Shown here in pieces: positions 37,507-48,700 of a DNA stretch of 64,000 nucleotides; position 1 is the first letter of the stretch; each line of letters starts with the position of its first letter. This DNA is from Planoprotostelium fungivorum (taxonomy: Eukaryota; Evosea; Variosea; Cavosteliida; Cavosteliaceae). A model generated the notes under the pieces. It was not told where the DNA came from. It did not search any database and saw only the letters and a list, made by a program, of their open reading frames with translations. A program made the position numbers and the translations under genes. The stretch lies in contig MDYQ01000003.1 of the NCBI GenBank assembly GCA_003024175.1, positions 124,001-188,000 on the forward strand, written 5' to 3'.

Positions 37507-40500
37507 ATGATGGTACATCAGTCTCTCCTCTTCGTTTTCATCTATTTATCTCTTGTCACTGGTTGTGATGTATACGCTAGCGGTAGCACTACATCTCAAT
37601 CCATCTCCTGTGGCTCTGCAGCGGAGCCCTGTGCGTCTTTGTCAGATGCGCTCTACAGGTAAGGATTCATTATCACCACATCTTTCCACTCAGGAGAATG
37701 ATATTGATCACATTAGAGCATCTTCAGAAGCGATCGTATGCATCTCTGGCGTCGTTCCATTCAGTGGTAGTAATTTGAGAGGAACAATATCAAGGACAAG
37801 ATCCATCACTATAACCGGCATCGCCGGGGGTTCCTCACCCAAATTGAGGTGCACGGAAGGATCTTCTCTGTCTTTCACTGGTGCTTCGTCTGTCAAGTTC
37901 CAACACTTAGAGGTAGAACATTATCAGCTCATTTCACCTCTGATCTCGCATCAGATCGAAGGCTGTTTCGGTGGTGATGATCACTCCATCTTCGCCTCTC
38001 GAATCACTTTTCTACACTTTCTCAACGCCACCCTCTACTCCTTCAATCCCATCAGCATTCTAAACGTAGTGGCGAGTCAAAGTGTCGAGATCACGCAGAG
38101 CCGGTGGTTGGGTGTCTCCTGCTTGGAAGTAGAAAGTCAGTCTTTCTTCATGTCGAACAGCAATGTCACGTGCAGACAAGGCCTGAGGATCACATCACAG
38201 GACGTGAAACTGACTGAAAACTGGATAAACGGAGACATTACGACCGGAAAGATCGAAGAAAATTCCGTGGCGGCAGGAGGCGCAATCATCCGCCTCAACT
38301 CCATCACCTCCCCATTCAAATTTCGAATCGGAGAAAAAGGCGCCAACGTCACGTACAACCGTTTCGTGGGCAGTCACTTGAATTTCAACGCCACGCGTTT
38401 GAATCTGTCTCACAACATCTACAACGGCCACAGTCAACTTCCACCCCCACCCCCAGACAACACACCGGCCTTATCAGTTCACATCGATGACGTCATCACC
38501 CTCTACAACGAGACGTAAGTGTGAGACGTGTGATGCTTCCTTACCCCCGCAGTTTTAATGGAATGAGAATGGGTCACGGTGATCACGTGATCACTCTGGG
38601 AGGAAGAGGAGAGGCGATGGTGATCAACTGTCGATTCATCAAAGGGGATGCCATATCCGTCTTGTACAGCCGCTGCGGGGGCGGTCTCGTTGTAGATGGA
38701 AGCCACTTCGACACGGACTCCGGGAAGAGATCGATCGACGTCGACGCGGACAAATTGTCGTTCACGAATAATACGGTCGTTACGTCTCACACGACTGTCA
38801 GCACGACAGAGGTGATTTTCGACACATTTTATTTCGATTTATTCTCACACGCCACAGATGGTCCACCACCAGGGCAACACCGTCATCTGCACAAAATCTA
38901 CGCAATTTTTCCGGGAAATTTCGTGGAACGTCCTGGGCTGTCGGCCCTGTGGTAACGACAGCTACACCATGTACGCCATAGAGAGTGGTACAATGTACGC
39001 CAACGGAACCATCACCAACCCACAATGCTTCGACTGTCCCAGCGGGTTCGACTGTCACCGTGGAGAGGTGATTCTCCATCACGTGATGGAGCTGGAGAGA
39101 ATTGACACGTGACAGGTGGCTCTGGCGGAAGAGATGTGGGGAGACGTGGTGGGGAAGGAAGGGAAGTTGGATTGGTTCGCGAGGAGATGTCCTTCAAAGT
39201 ACTGCTCTTCCGTCATACATCGATGGAACGAGTCTTGTGTCAATGGAAGGACGGGTGCGATTCATCTCATCACGTGAACACATCACATCGTCATCATCAG
39301 GATGAAGTGATCGACATCATCGACACACGATCGCGATCACTCGCATTGCGATCACGATGAGGAACGTCACTGACCGTTCCATAGGAATCTTGTGCGGCAG
39401 CTGTCCCACGAACCACTCCGTCGCTCTTCTCAGCAGCAGCTGCGTGGAAAACTCAAACTGCACGCTCCTGTGGCTCCTCTTCATCGTCCTCTTACCTCTG
39501 GCCTACTTGACCTTCCTCCTCAACCTCCCCGCCGGTGACCGCAGCGAGTGGAAATCTCTCGTGTTTTTCATGCAGACGTATCCACTGGTGGCACCCGACA
39601 TGACAAAGTCCATATTGTCCGGTGTCCTCCTGGGAACTCGTGGGACAGAGCTGGATGATACATCGTGGAGGGGAACTGTTTGCGTGGGGGAAGATATGAC
39701 TTTTCGGGGAAAATCCTTCTTACGTATCGGCATCGTCATGGCCATACCCATCATGGCTGGTTTGGGACTCGCGTGGAGGGCGGGAAAGAGAAAATTGGGA
39801 CCGTACAGGCCTTTGGGACCCGAGGAGGTAGAGATGGAGGAGGCGGGAAAACTCGAGGAGATCTCGCGAGTTCGCAACGAGAAGCATCTACCCTGGGTCA
39901 ACGGTCTCGTGGCGGGAACACTCTTTGTCTTTGGAAATTGTCTGACGGTCAGTCTACAACTCCTCTTCTGCGTCAAGATAAGAGAAGACATGAGGCTATT
40001 TTTAGACGGAGAAGTCCAGTGCTACACGCCCTGGCAGCTTCTCGTGGGTGCCTTCTTCACCGTGGTGCTTGTACCCTTTCCTGGAATTCTGCTCTACGTC
40101 AGGGCGAAGCTGAGGGAGAAGGAGGGGCATTCGAGTGGTGCAAGGAGGGCACTGCTGGTGCTCGAAGGTTGCTACCGTGAAAAGTACCGTTACTGGGAGA
40201 GTGTTTCCATCGCCAGAAGGATCACACTCGTGGTCATCGTCGTCATCGTGCAACCACCTCTAAGACAGTACCTCATCTTGCCCCTCTGTGTCTTGTTTCT
40301 GGCAGCCAACCTCATACTTCACCCCATCAAGAACATACTGGGAAGGTGAGAGAAGGAGAGAAGGAGAGGGACTGAAGGATGCAGGTGGCTGGAGAATTGG
40401 TGTCTCTTCGTTCTCTTCTTGGCATCCCTCTTTGACCTGCTCAAGGAAGTCACGGGAGAGACAACTGGATTCATCATCGCACAAGTGGTCATCCATACCA

Positions 40501-40604
40501 TCACCTTCTTCGTCTGTGTCGGGTGCATGGTCTATACGGTCAGACAGCCCATCATGAACATGATCCGGTCCGTCATACAATTCTTCCGCAGTACTGAAAC
40601 ATGA
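37507..40604 (+). CDS. Beta-helix ectodomain multi-pass membrane protein
   Basis: Signal peptide MMVHQSLLFVFIYLSLVTG, then CGSAAEPCASLSDALYR, a POMP/pectate-lyase-type opening (C....PC.SL..A). A long beta-helix-like region follows (IEGCFGGDDHSIFASRITF, LTENWINGDITTGKIEENS, GEAMVINCRFIKGDAISV). Next is a cysteine-rich linker (GCRPCGNDSYTMYAIESG, QCFDCPSGFDCHRGE, GILCGSCPTNHSVALLSSSC). The C-terminus has about seven hydrophobic helices (CTLLWLLFIVLLPLAYLTFL, LRIGIVMAIPIMAGLGLAWR, LVAGTLFVFGNCLTVSLQLL, WQLLVGAFFTVVLVPFPGIL, YLILPLCVLFLAANLIL). I know this layout from large amoebozoan surface proteins. It looks like an adhesion or sensory receptor by inference. Six introns. It is complete, ending FFRSTET. 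Confidence 0.75.
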
Positions 40605-40856
40605 TGAATGAAGAGGGAAATGTGTAGTTTCATCTCATCTCGTAAGTGATGTGTGATGTTGTGATAGCCTCTGGAATCGAATGAAAAATAAAAGAATAAA
40701 TCAATTTTTTCTCTCGCAATTTTTTCCAGCGGTCTTCTTCGAAGAGACAGGCCATCACACCGAGCATACGACATCTCTCTTTAGCAAGATCTATCTTCAT
40801 CTGTACTTGGTTGTCCTGCCCGAATCGATTATCTTATCAGAACCCCAAGCTAAAAC

Positions 40857-41800
40857 ATGAGCTGGCAGCAGCAGAATCAGGGCCACTCACAGGTTAGTTT
40901 TTGTCAAAAGCTTCTAGTTTCTTCTTTGGGATCAGACGCGTCTCTGTGTTCTGATCTTGTTTGTTTTCGACCATTATCAACATGTCCTTACCATTGTCTT
41001 CCTTCAGAATTACCAACAGACGAGTGGCGGTGGTGCGAATGTATACCAGAACCAAGGACGTCCGAACTCGAATAATGCAACCAACGCCAATCCGTCACAA
41101 GATCCCGGGCTATTTCCTTATAACGCCCACCTATCCAACGCGGCTCTTCAGCTGAACGCCTCCTCGTATAACAATGCATCTTACGGCCAGGCCTCTCCAG
41201 CCAATGCATCGAATCCGCAGTCTTTATCGTTCCAGCAGAACATGGCCCAAACTCCTTTCGTGCCTTCTCAGGTGGAGCACTCCTTGCAACCCAATGCAAG
41301 TGATCACGTTTCTCAATTTGTTCATCAGAATACGAGTGGAGTCCAGGGCAACTTTGGAGGATTGAATTCGGCCACTCTTCAGCAATATGCGCAGTTTGCT
41401 CAAAATGCAGGCAACAATTTGACCGCCAATGCATCCAACTTTTCTTCTCAACCATCGCAACCCCAACCGAACAATGCTAACCTCTTCTCCAACCAAGTGC
41501 GTGCACATCACGATCATCTCATCGTGAACATAATGTATGTGATCTCATTTTCACCAGTTTGCCGGAAATAACTCTGGTTTCAACCAGAACCGAGCGGTCG
41601 TGAATCCAGCGACTTCTCTCTCTGCCGTTCAAGCGGCCCAGCTCCAGCAGCTGTTGGCGCTGCAGGCCCAAAACGCCACGGGCCAGAATTTTGGCGGGAA
41701 TGCCGCAACTCTGGGACAATTCAACAACGCCGCGATCACGTCGGCCATCACCCCCGCCATACTCAACACTCTGGTCGCCTCTCAACAGCAACAGCAACAG

Positions 41801-41832
<32 letters not shown>

Positions 41833-44800
41833 GCAACAGCAGTACAACCCACCACAGCAAGGATCTTCTTCCTACAACTCACACCAATCGTCCCAAATGA
41901 ACGTGCCGAATTCCTCTTCGAGCCACTCTCAGTATGGAAATTCCGCGAATAATTCCGGGAACAATTACAGGAATCAACAAGAGGTGGGGAGGGGTACCTC
42001 CAGCGGTCCAAACTACAACAGTCAGAACCATTCGAATTATCCATCGAGATCGAGCAATAGCCAACAGGGAGGCCGCGATTACGCATCGCCACCCAACAAT
42101 TCCACAAATTATGGCGGGAATTCCGGTCCCAATTATTCCGGACACGGTAACTACAACGACAAGCGGGCCGGTGGTGGTAACAATTATCCTCCCAATCACA
42201 ATTACAATTCTTCTTCTGGCGGTTCAAACTACAACTCCAACTCGAGTTTTCAGTCGAATCGCCCGGACAACAACCGAAATACAGAACCCGTACGAGTCGG
42301 AGGCGGTAGACTCAACGCCATTGCTCAGTGAGACATTTCACGGAAATCTCACTGAAATTTCCAGGAATTTTCAGAGAAAGAAGTCACCCCCGCGACGAGC
42401 TTCCCCTCCCAGGGGTAGGTCACCTCCACGCAGTCAAATTTCACCGCCACGTCATCAGATGTCCCCCCCGCGCAACCAAATTTCACCTCCACGTCACCAA
42501 ATGCCACCAGTACGGCACCGTAGTCCGGTGCGTAATCAGAGATCTCCACCGAGGGGCAGATCGCCCCCGAGGAATCGGAGTCCTCCTCCGAGGCCTCGCT
42601 CGCCTCCGAGGCAGGTTAGACCGAGATCACCAAAGAGAGAAGAGAAAGAGAAGAAGTATACGTGGTGAGCATCATGTTTCGATGTTGTCATCGCGATGAG
42701 ACGATCGTGACGCACATCGATGAGCATCTTGATCCGATGATGATCGTGACGCACATCGATGAACATCATGATGCGATGATGAGTGATGATCGCTGACGAT
42801 GTTGACAGTCACATCAGATCGTACGCACCGAGAGGGGACATCGATTTCCTCTCTCTCAGATCTCGTCACCCCCGTCTCAAAATATCTGGAGATTTCGTTC
42901 GATTGGAGGCCGATTGGACACACAACCACCCCGACGTGAGTTTCATCTACAACGCTCTTCCGTCCATCTACAACACCTCGATTCACCTGATCGAAACAGA
43001 ATCTGAACCCACACTCGATCGATTGGAACATCCACGTGCCCATCTACAACGACCTCCAGAAGCACAGACAGGTAGAGTCCGATCTACAACGCGACACTTT
43101 CGCCGCCGGCACCGTCCACGTCAGAGTCGTTCTTCCCCTTGGATTCGTCAAGGAGAACAAGGGTACGGAGGACCCCACTGGGCTGATCAAATTTCTCGTG
43201 GGGAGGAAGCAGAAGAGTGTACTTGTTCCACTCGGAGGCTCACACGAAGAAGGCACAGACGGTCCTTCACATCTTCACGATTCACTCGTACACACCGCCG
43301 TGTGAGTACTCGATCCGTCTCGAATAATTGTGCCGGACCGAACATTTGCGCGGCAGGAAGCTGATGGAGTGTCAGACGAACACTGAGAGAACAGATTGGA
43401 CTGGACCTGTCACAATGTAAGAAATGGCACAGGTTCATGACTATCCAATACTACACGTCACAGAACGAGACGCACAGCAGTGTCTTCCTCTTACCTGACC
43501 TCACGGCCATGTTACCTAACCTCGAATCGGTGAGAGATCTCGCGGAGGATCGATGGGAATTGACTCGTTGTAGACGGCCGAAGAGTGGAGGAGGCGAACT
43601 CAAGTGGTGGAGAGTGCGGCGGTGGAGGGAAATTCCGCGGACACTTCACCACTTGCTTCAAATGACGCGACACAGACGAGCCAGACTGCGGCCACATCTT
43701 CAGAAGTCACACAATCATCAGAAGCACAGACGACTCCATCTACAACAACTCCGTCTACAACAGTTCCGTCTACAACGACTCCATCTACAACAGCTCCATC
43801 TACAACGGAAGTGAAAGCGAAACCTGTAGAGGACAGTGAACCGAGGAGGGGAGGGTTCATAGTGAGTCCAAATGATTTGGATCTCAAGATCATCTCTCTG
43901 TGGGGTTTACTCGACTACAACGAGTCAGACACCGACCGCGAGACTTTCGAAGTGAGTTGTACCATCGAGTCCATCTACAACCCGCCACATCGATTCACCT
44001 CCATACAGGTCTCCTTGTTCGCCGAACAATTCTACGAATTATTACAGCAAGAGTACGGAAAGACGATCTACAACACTCTGATCGAGTGGGAGAATTCACA
44101 GAGTGAAAAGAAGAGAAAGAGAGAAGAAGAGAAGCCACCCCAAGAACAAACAAAGCGACAGCAGACAGAATCTTCATCGGAAAATTCCGCTGCACCCGCG
44201 CCCACCGAGCCAACAGAGACACACGAACAACAACCTCTGAAAGAAGAGGAGGAGAAGAAGGAAGACGATATCAAGGAGGAAAAGATTGAAACGGGGAGAC
44301 AAGAGGAAGATGTTTCGGGCAACGTGGATGATTCAGATGGTGATGATGTGATGGACATTGATGGCACTCTCTTCATGTCTGAGGCCGTGGAGAGTTCGGA
44401 GAGTGTGAAGCCAGTGGTGAAGAACGTGGAGCCCGTCCAGGAGGAAACAAAACCGGCCGCGAGCGACGCACTACAACCTGCCACGAGCGACGCACTACAA
44501 CCTGCCAAAACAGAGACGAGTACAACTGAGACATCCGCGGTGGAAACACCTGTCGTGGAAACGCCTGTTGCACTACAACCTGCCACCAGCGATGCACTAC
44601 AACCTGCCACCAGCGATGCACTACAACCCGCCAAAATAGAGACAGAACAGAAGGCAGAGAAACCCGCTCAGGAGGTAGAGAAGGTGATAGACATGATTTA
44701 TCAATTTTACTCACTACAACCAGCCAAAGACTATCACTGTGGACCACAGGAAGCTGCAGAGCTTCCAGTTCTTCGATCGGAATTCATCTGGATACATTCC

Positions 44801-44948
44801 CACAGATGACTTGGAGAACCTGCTCCACACTCTACTGGAGCTGGGGCTCCCACACAGTCGAGTGTGGGCCCTCGTCAATCGCGTGATGGACTCACAGCTG
44901 AAGAGAGTCTACTACAAACGATTGACGGAACACACTTCAGAGGAATAA
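40857..44948 (+). CDS. ccar1: CCAR1/DBC1-family transcription and apoptosis regulator
   Basis: Starts MSWQQQNQGHSQ. A long Asn/Gln/Ser-rich region includes 20 consecutive Gln at 41783-41842, then an Arg/Ser/Pro region (PPRGRSPPRSQISPPRHQM). The CCAR core follows: YAPRGDIDFLSLRSRHPRLK then ISGDFVRLEADW, and HVRVVLPLGFVKENKGTEDP. Next is LWGLLDYNESDTDRETFEVS plus LFAEQFYELLQQEYGKTIYN, closely matching the CCAR1 LLEYSEDDT...FEVSLFAE segment. The acidic/Thr-rich part has PSTT repeats (43735-43805) and ALQPATSD repeats (44463-44640). The end is an inactive EF-hand-like FFDRNSSGYIPTDDLENLLH to YYKRLTEHTSEE. Animal CCAR1 is a nuclear coactivator; the role here is inferred. About ten introns. Confidence 0.85.
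41783..41842 (+). repeat. CAG/CAA polyglutamine tract (20 codons)
   Basis: Twenty uninterrupted Gln codons mixing CAA and CAG lie in the CCAR1 low-complexity region. The codon mixing suggests an older, less unstable tract than a pure CAG run. Confidence 0.9.
43735..43808 (+). repeat. 15-bp coding tandem repeat (PSTT)
   Basis: Five copies of CC(A/G)TCTACAAC(N)(N)(C/T)T encode PSTTT/PSTTV/PSTTA in CCAR1. The repeat unit contains the same TCTACAAC word as the dispersed intronic motif. Confidence 0.8.
44463..44640 (+). repeat. 24-bp coding tandem repeat (ALQPATSD)
   Basis: GCACTACAACCTGCCACGAG-type units, each 24 bp and encoding ALQPATSD or ALQPAK, occur in two clusters (44467-44515 and 44570-44635) of CCAR1. 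Confidence 0.8.
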
Positions 44949-45702
44949 AAGATGGATTCGAAAATCTCTCAGGTGTGGTAGATGATGAGACGTTGTTGAG
45001 ATTTATGGTTGACAATAGTTGGTCTGCCTCTCCGTAGGATCTTTCTCCACTCTCTTCTGTCTGATGTGTGAAGACACGAACTCATGATGAGCCCTCTATT
45101 GTCTTTGTCTATTCGTCTCTCCCTCCTTCGTTCTCTCATTCGTGTTCGTGATGTGATCGATCGTCCTGCAGGACCAACGGTTCTCTGGGCGTTAAAATAT
45201 GAAGAAATCGCTCACACAGCGAGGAAGGTTCTTCTGGCTGTAGAAGCTGGACAGTATGGTGAAGAACGATCAGCTCGCGTTCCTCAGAACCGAACAGAAA
45301 TTTCTCCGCGTACGTCCCGGCGAGTTGTGGTCATGCGATTGCTTATAGCACAAGAAGACAGAATGGATACACTAAGGCAGATCGCCTACAAACTTCCCAG
45401 CTTAGCGCTGATCCCTGCAATGGTAAACCTGGTACAGAAAATTTTGGGGCGTGTGTGGTCGTTGTGAAACATTTTGAGCTACCACCCGGTTGTTGTGCTC
45501 ATTCTTTGTGGCCAATGAATGCGTCAGTATGACGAGCGAGATGGTATTACACCGAAAGGGAAAAGAACGTTCTTGCAGGACATCGTGTCACATTTAATTT
45601 GGCGGACGCAACCAAAATGACATGCAAAGAAATGTGACGTGTGACAGGATTTCTTTATTCGGGCGTTACCAGACAATCCCACACAGCCGCAACGGGAGGA
45701 AG
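44949..45702. other. Intergenic, possible small RNA and hypothetical ORF
   Basis: A plus-strand frame at 45084-45467 (VLWALKYEEIAHTARKVLLA, AYKLPSLALIPAMVNLVQKI) has protein-like stretches but no homologue and no supported exon joins. At 44980-45065 ATGATGA and GTCTGATG are about 75 nt apart, a weak C/D snoRNA pattern. The last 100 bases are the leader of the receptor kinase. Confidence 0.35.
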
Positions 45703-48700
45703 ATGAGAGTTACACTCCTTCTCCTCTATCCTCTTTATGTCCTGAGTCAGCTGAGCACAGACGCAGCAGTCCTCAATGCCCTCCAAAATCTATTCTACCT
45801 CGCGGGAGGTGAGATGCAGCGGGAAGGAGCACACCATAACCTCTCTCGGCAGGTTCGACGTGGAAGAACAACACCGGATGGATCGATCGAGACACCGACT
45901 CATGCAGATACTTTGGAATCACATGCCGAGGTTCCTACATCTCTTCTATATCTCTGTCCAACAACAACTTGAATGGAACACTCGATGGTTCTTGGGCTTC
46001 ATCCTTCACTAATCTGACATCCTTGGATGTCTCTCTTAATGATCTGGGAGGAAGACTGCCGGATGGTCTGTCCACGCTGTCGAGCCTCTCGTATCTGAAC
46101 GTGTCTTTCAACCAATTTTATGGAGTCATACCCAATCTCACTCAAAGTTACAACCTCACATCATTCGATGCTGGTGAGGAAGCGAGCACTGATCATCTTT
46201 TGAAATTCGCCCAGGTGGAAACGAGTTGAATGGGTCTTTGGATGCATTTCTAATGCTCCTTCCATCTTCCGTTCAGTCTCTATTGCTGTCTTCTAATGGA
46301 ATCAGCGGCAGCATCTCTTCTCGAATCCTCAGGTAAAAGACTCTCATTCACATTTCGTCGTCTAACGACTGCAGACTCTCCAACATCCAGATCATCGACC
46401 TCTCACAGAACCAACTGTCCGGATCAGTCGTCGATCTGTCCGCCCTTCTTCATCTTCGGTGAGACGCCGATGATCTTCTCATTTCTTACACCCTCCAGAG
46501 TTCTCAAATTGTCTTACAATTCCATCTCTAGCCTGGGGCCCATCTACAACGAGAGTCTGACATCTCTCCACTTGGATTGGAATCGGCTGCTCGTTCCCTT
46601 GTCCTCTTTCACTCACTACGGCAACTTGCAGACACTTCACGTGTCCAACTGTGGTCTGACTGGCTCTATGGACGGTCTGCAGCAATTGACCTCTCTACGG
46701 TGAGTCATCTCCGTGATGATGGATCATGATCATTCGAATCGTTTTGTCTCATTGGAGGATAGGTCTCTAGATGTGTCTTTGAATCGACTGAGTGGATATT
46801 TACCCAATTTCTCTGGTGTGGAGGGTCTAACGTATCTGAACGTCTCAGAGACATACGTCAGAGGCTATCTAAACAGTCTATCATCCAACAGGTGAGATGA
46901 CATGTTGCGAGTTGTGAGATGAATGATGATATTACTAGCAATCTGCTCACCCTGGATGCCTTCCGCTGTTCTCTGACTGGGTCACTCCTTCCCCTTCAGA
47001 ATTTATCCCTCATTCAACATTTAGATCTGGGTCACAATCTCATGAAAGGTACTATCTTTAGCACATCTCGATGTGACATCATGAGAAGATATCGTGATGA
47101 CCTCTGGCAGGAATACTTCCGGAATTTCTGGGAAATCTCTCATCTCTCGTGTACATCAGTCTATCCTACAACAACTTTCAAGGTCCTATATCATCCTCCC
47201 TGGTACAATCCGATGTGGTGACGTGATGTGACGTCATCACATCTCTTGACGATCTATCAGCTCCAGCATCTCGATCTCTCTGGAAATCTTCTGTCGGGCA
47301 GTCTGCCACTGCTGTGGGGCCGTTCGTTACAGTACATCGGTTGTAAGACCAATCAGCTGACCGGAACATTTCCGGAAGATTTCTTCGACATAGGACCGCA
47401 GTTGAGACAGATTGTCATGGGTTCAAACGCCTTCTCGGGAGAAATTTCGGCGAACATCTCAAAATTATCCGGGCTGCAGGTGACGTCATCACATCTCATC
47501 GTACGTACTGACCGTACGTAGTATTTCGATGTGGTGAGTCGATCGAAGTTTCTGGGAAATTCTGACATATCTACGGACAACCAATTTCTTCACCGGAAAT
47601 ATCCCAGAGTTTCCCGCCAGCATCCAGTACGTGGACCTCAGTCAGAATCTATTTTCCGGTGAAGTTCCCACGTTCCTCTGCAACTACCCGCAGCTGTACC
47701 ACTTTGACATCTCCATCAACAACGCAGAGTCAACCATACCCCCCTGCCTCGGTGGTGTCGCCACATTGACACGTGAAAACTCTACGAAATCTCGTGAAGA
47801 CTCACCCGCGTACAGATCTAGACCTCAGTTACAATTACATACTGGGGTCGATTCCGGACACTTTCTCTCAATTGACACAGATGAATTATCTCAATTTGGG
47901 ATCCAACTATCTACAAGGAGACATCCAATCTCTCTTGAACATGTCCCTCTTACAAGTCCTCGATGTCTCTTACAACGGTCTATCGGGTAGTCTGACGGAC
48001 GATGTGGCCAATCTTCTCCAAATCAACACGATCCTCTTCACTTCGAATCAGTTCACGGGGGATATACCTCAGACTCTATTGGCCATACCTACGCTACAGA
48101 CATTGAGCATCGCGAACAACGGATTCACGGGTGATGACGTGTGATGACGTCATCGTTCTCATCTTGGGACAGGTGCGGCACCCGGCTATTCTCCGTACCT
48201 ATTGGAGATTTTTGCTGCGAATAATTCTTTCGAATATATTCCAAAGGATGCTTATGATGCTACGTACAGTCTCATCACCATCGATCTAGTGAGATCTCTT
48301 CATTGAGAAGATAATGAGCTGACGAATGATGCAGTCTTACAATCAATTGACTGGACCTCTACCGGATGCGAAGGGTCTGTACAATGTTCAGGTGAAATGG
48401 AAAGGTTGAATCGGGCCTGATGCCGACAGTACATCAACTTGCGCAGCAATCAACTCAGTGGATATGGTTTAGCCTATTGGAGCACCGGTTTATTGTACAC
48501 GACTTACCTCGATGTATCAGGTGATTCGATTCACGACCATGCAACATCTCAACACATACAGATAACGCTTTGAATGGTCTACTGCCTACCGTCATCGCTT
48601 CGCTTTTGGGACTCAGTTACCTCAACATGTGATGTCGACATATGTCATTTGTCGACGTCACTGAATGCAGACAGCTCTCACAACCAGTTCTCCGGTGGAA

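Noticed and set aside
42783-43364. Alternative frame of 193 codons in the CCAR1 locus
   Set aside because: It is composed of Arg/His-rich shadow sequence; the CCAR-homologous segments are in the other frames joined by introns.
43604-44809. Treating the 401-codon open stretch as an independent gene
   Set aside because: Its FEVSLFAEQFYELLQQ segment and the following EF-hand-like end match the C-terminal half of CCAR1, so it is part of that gene.
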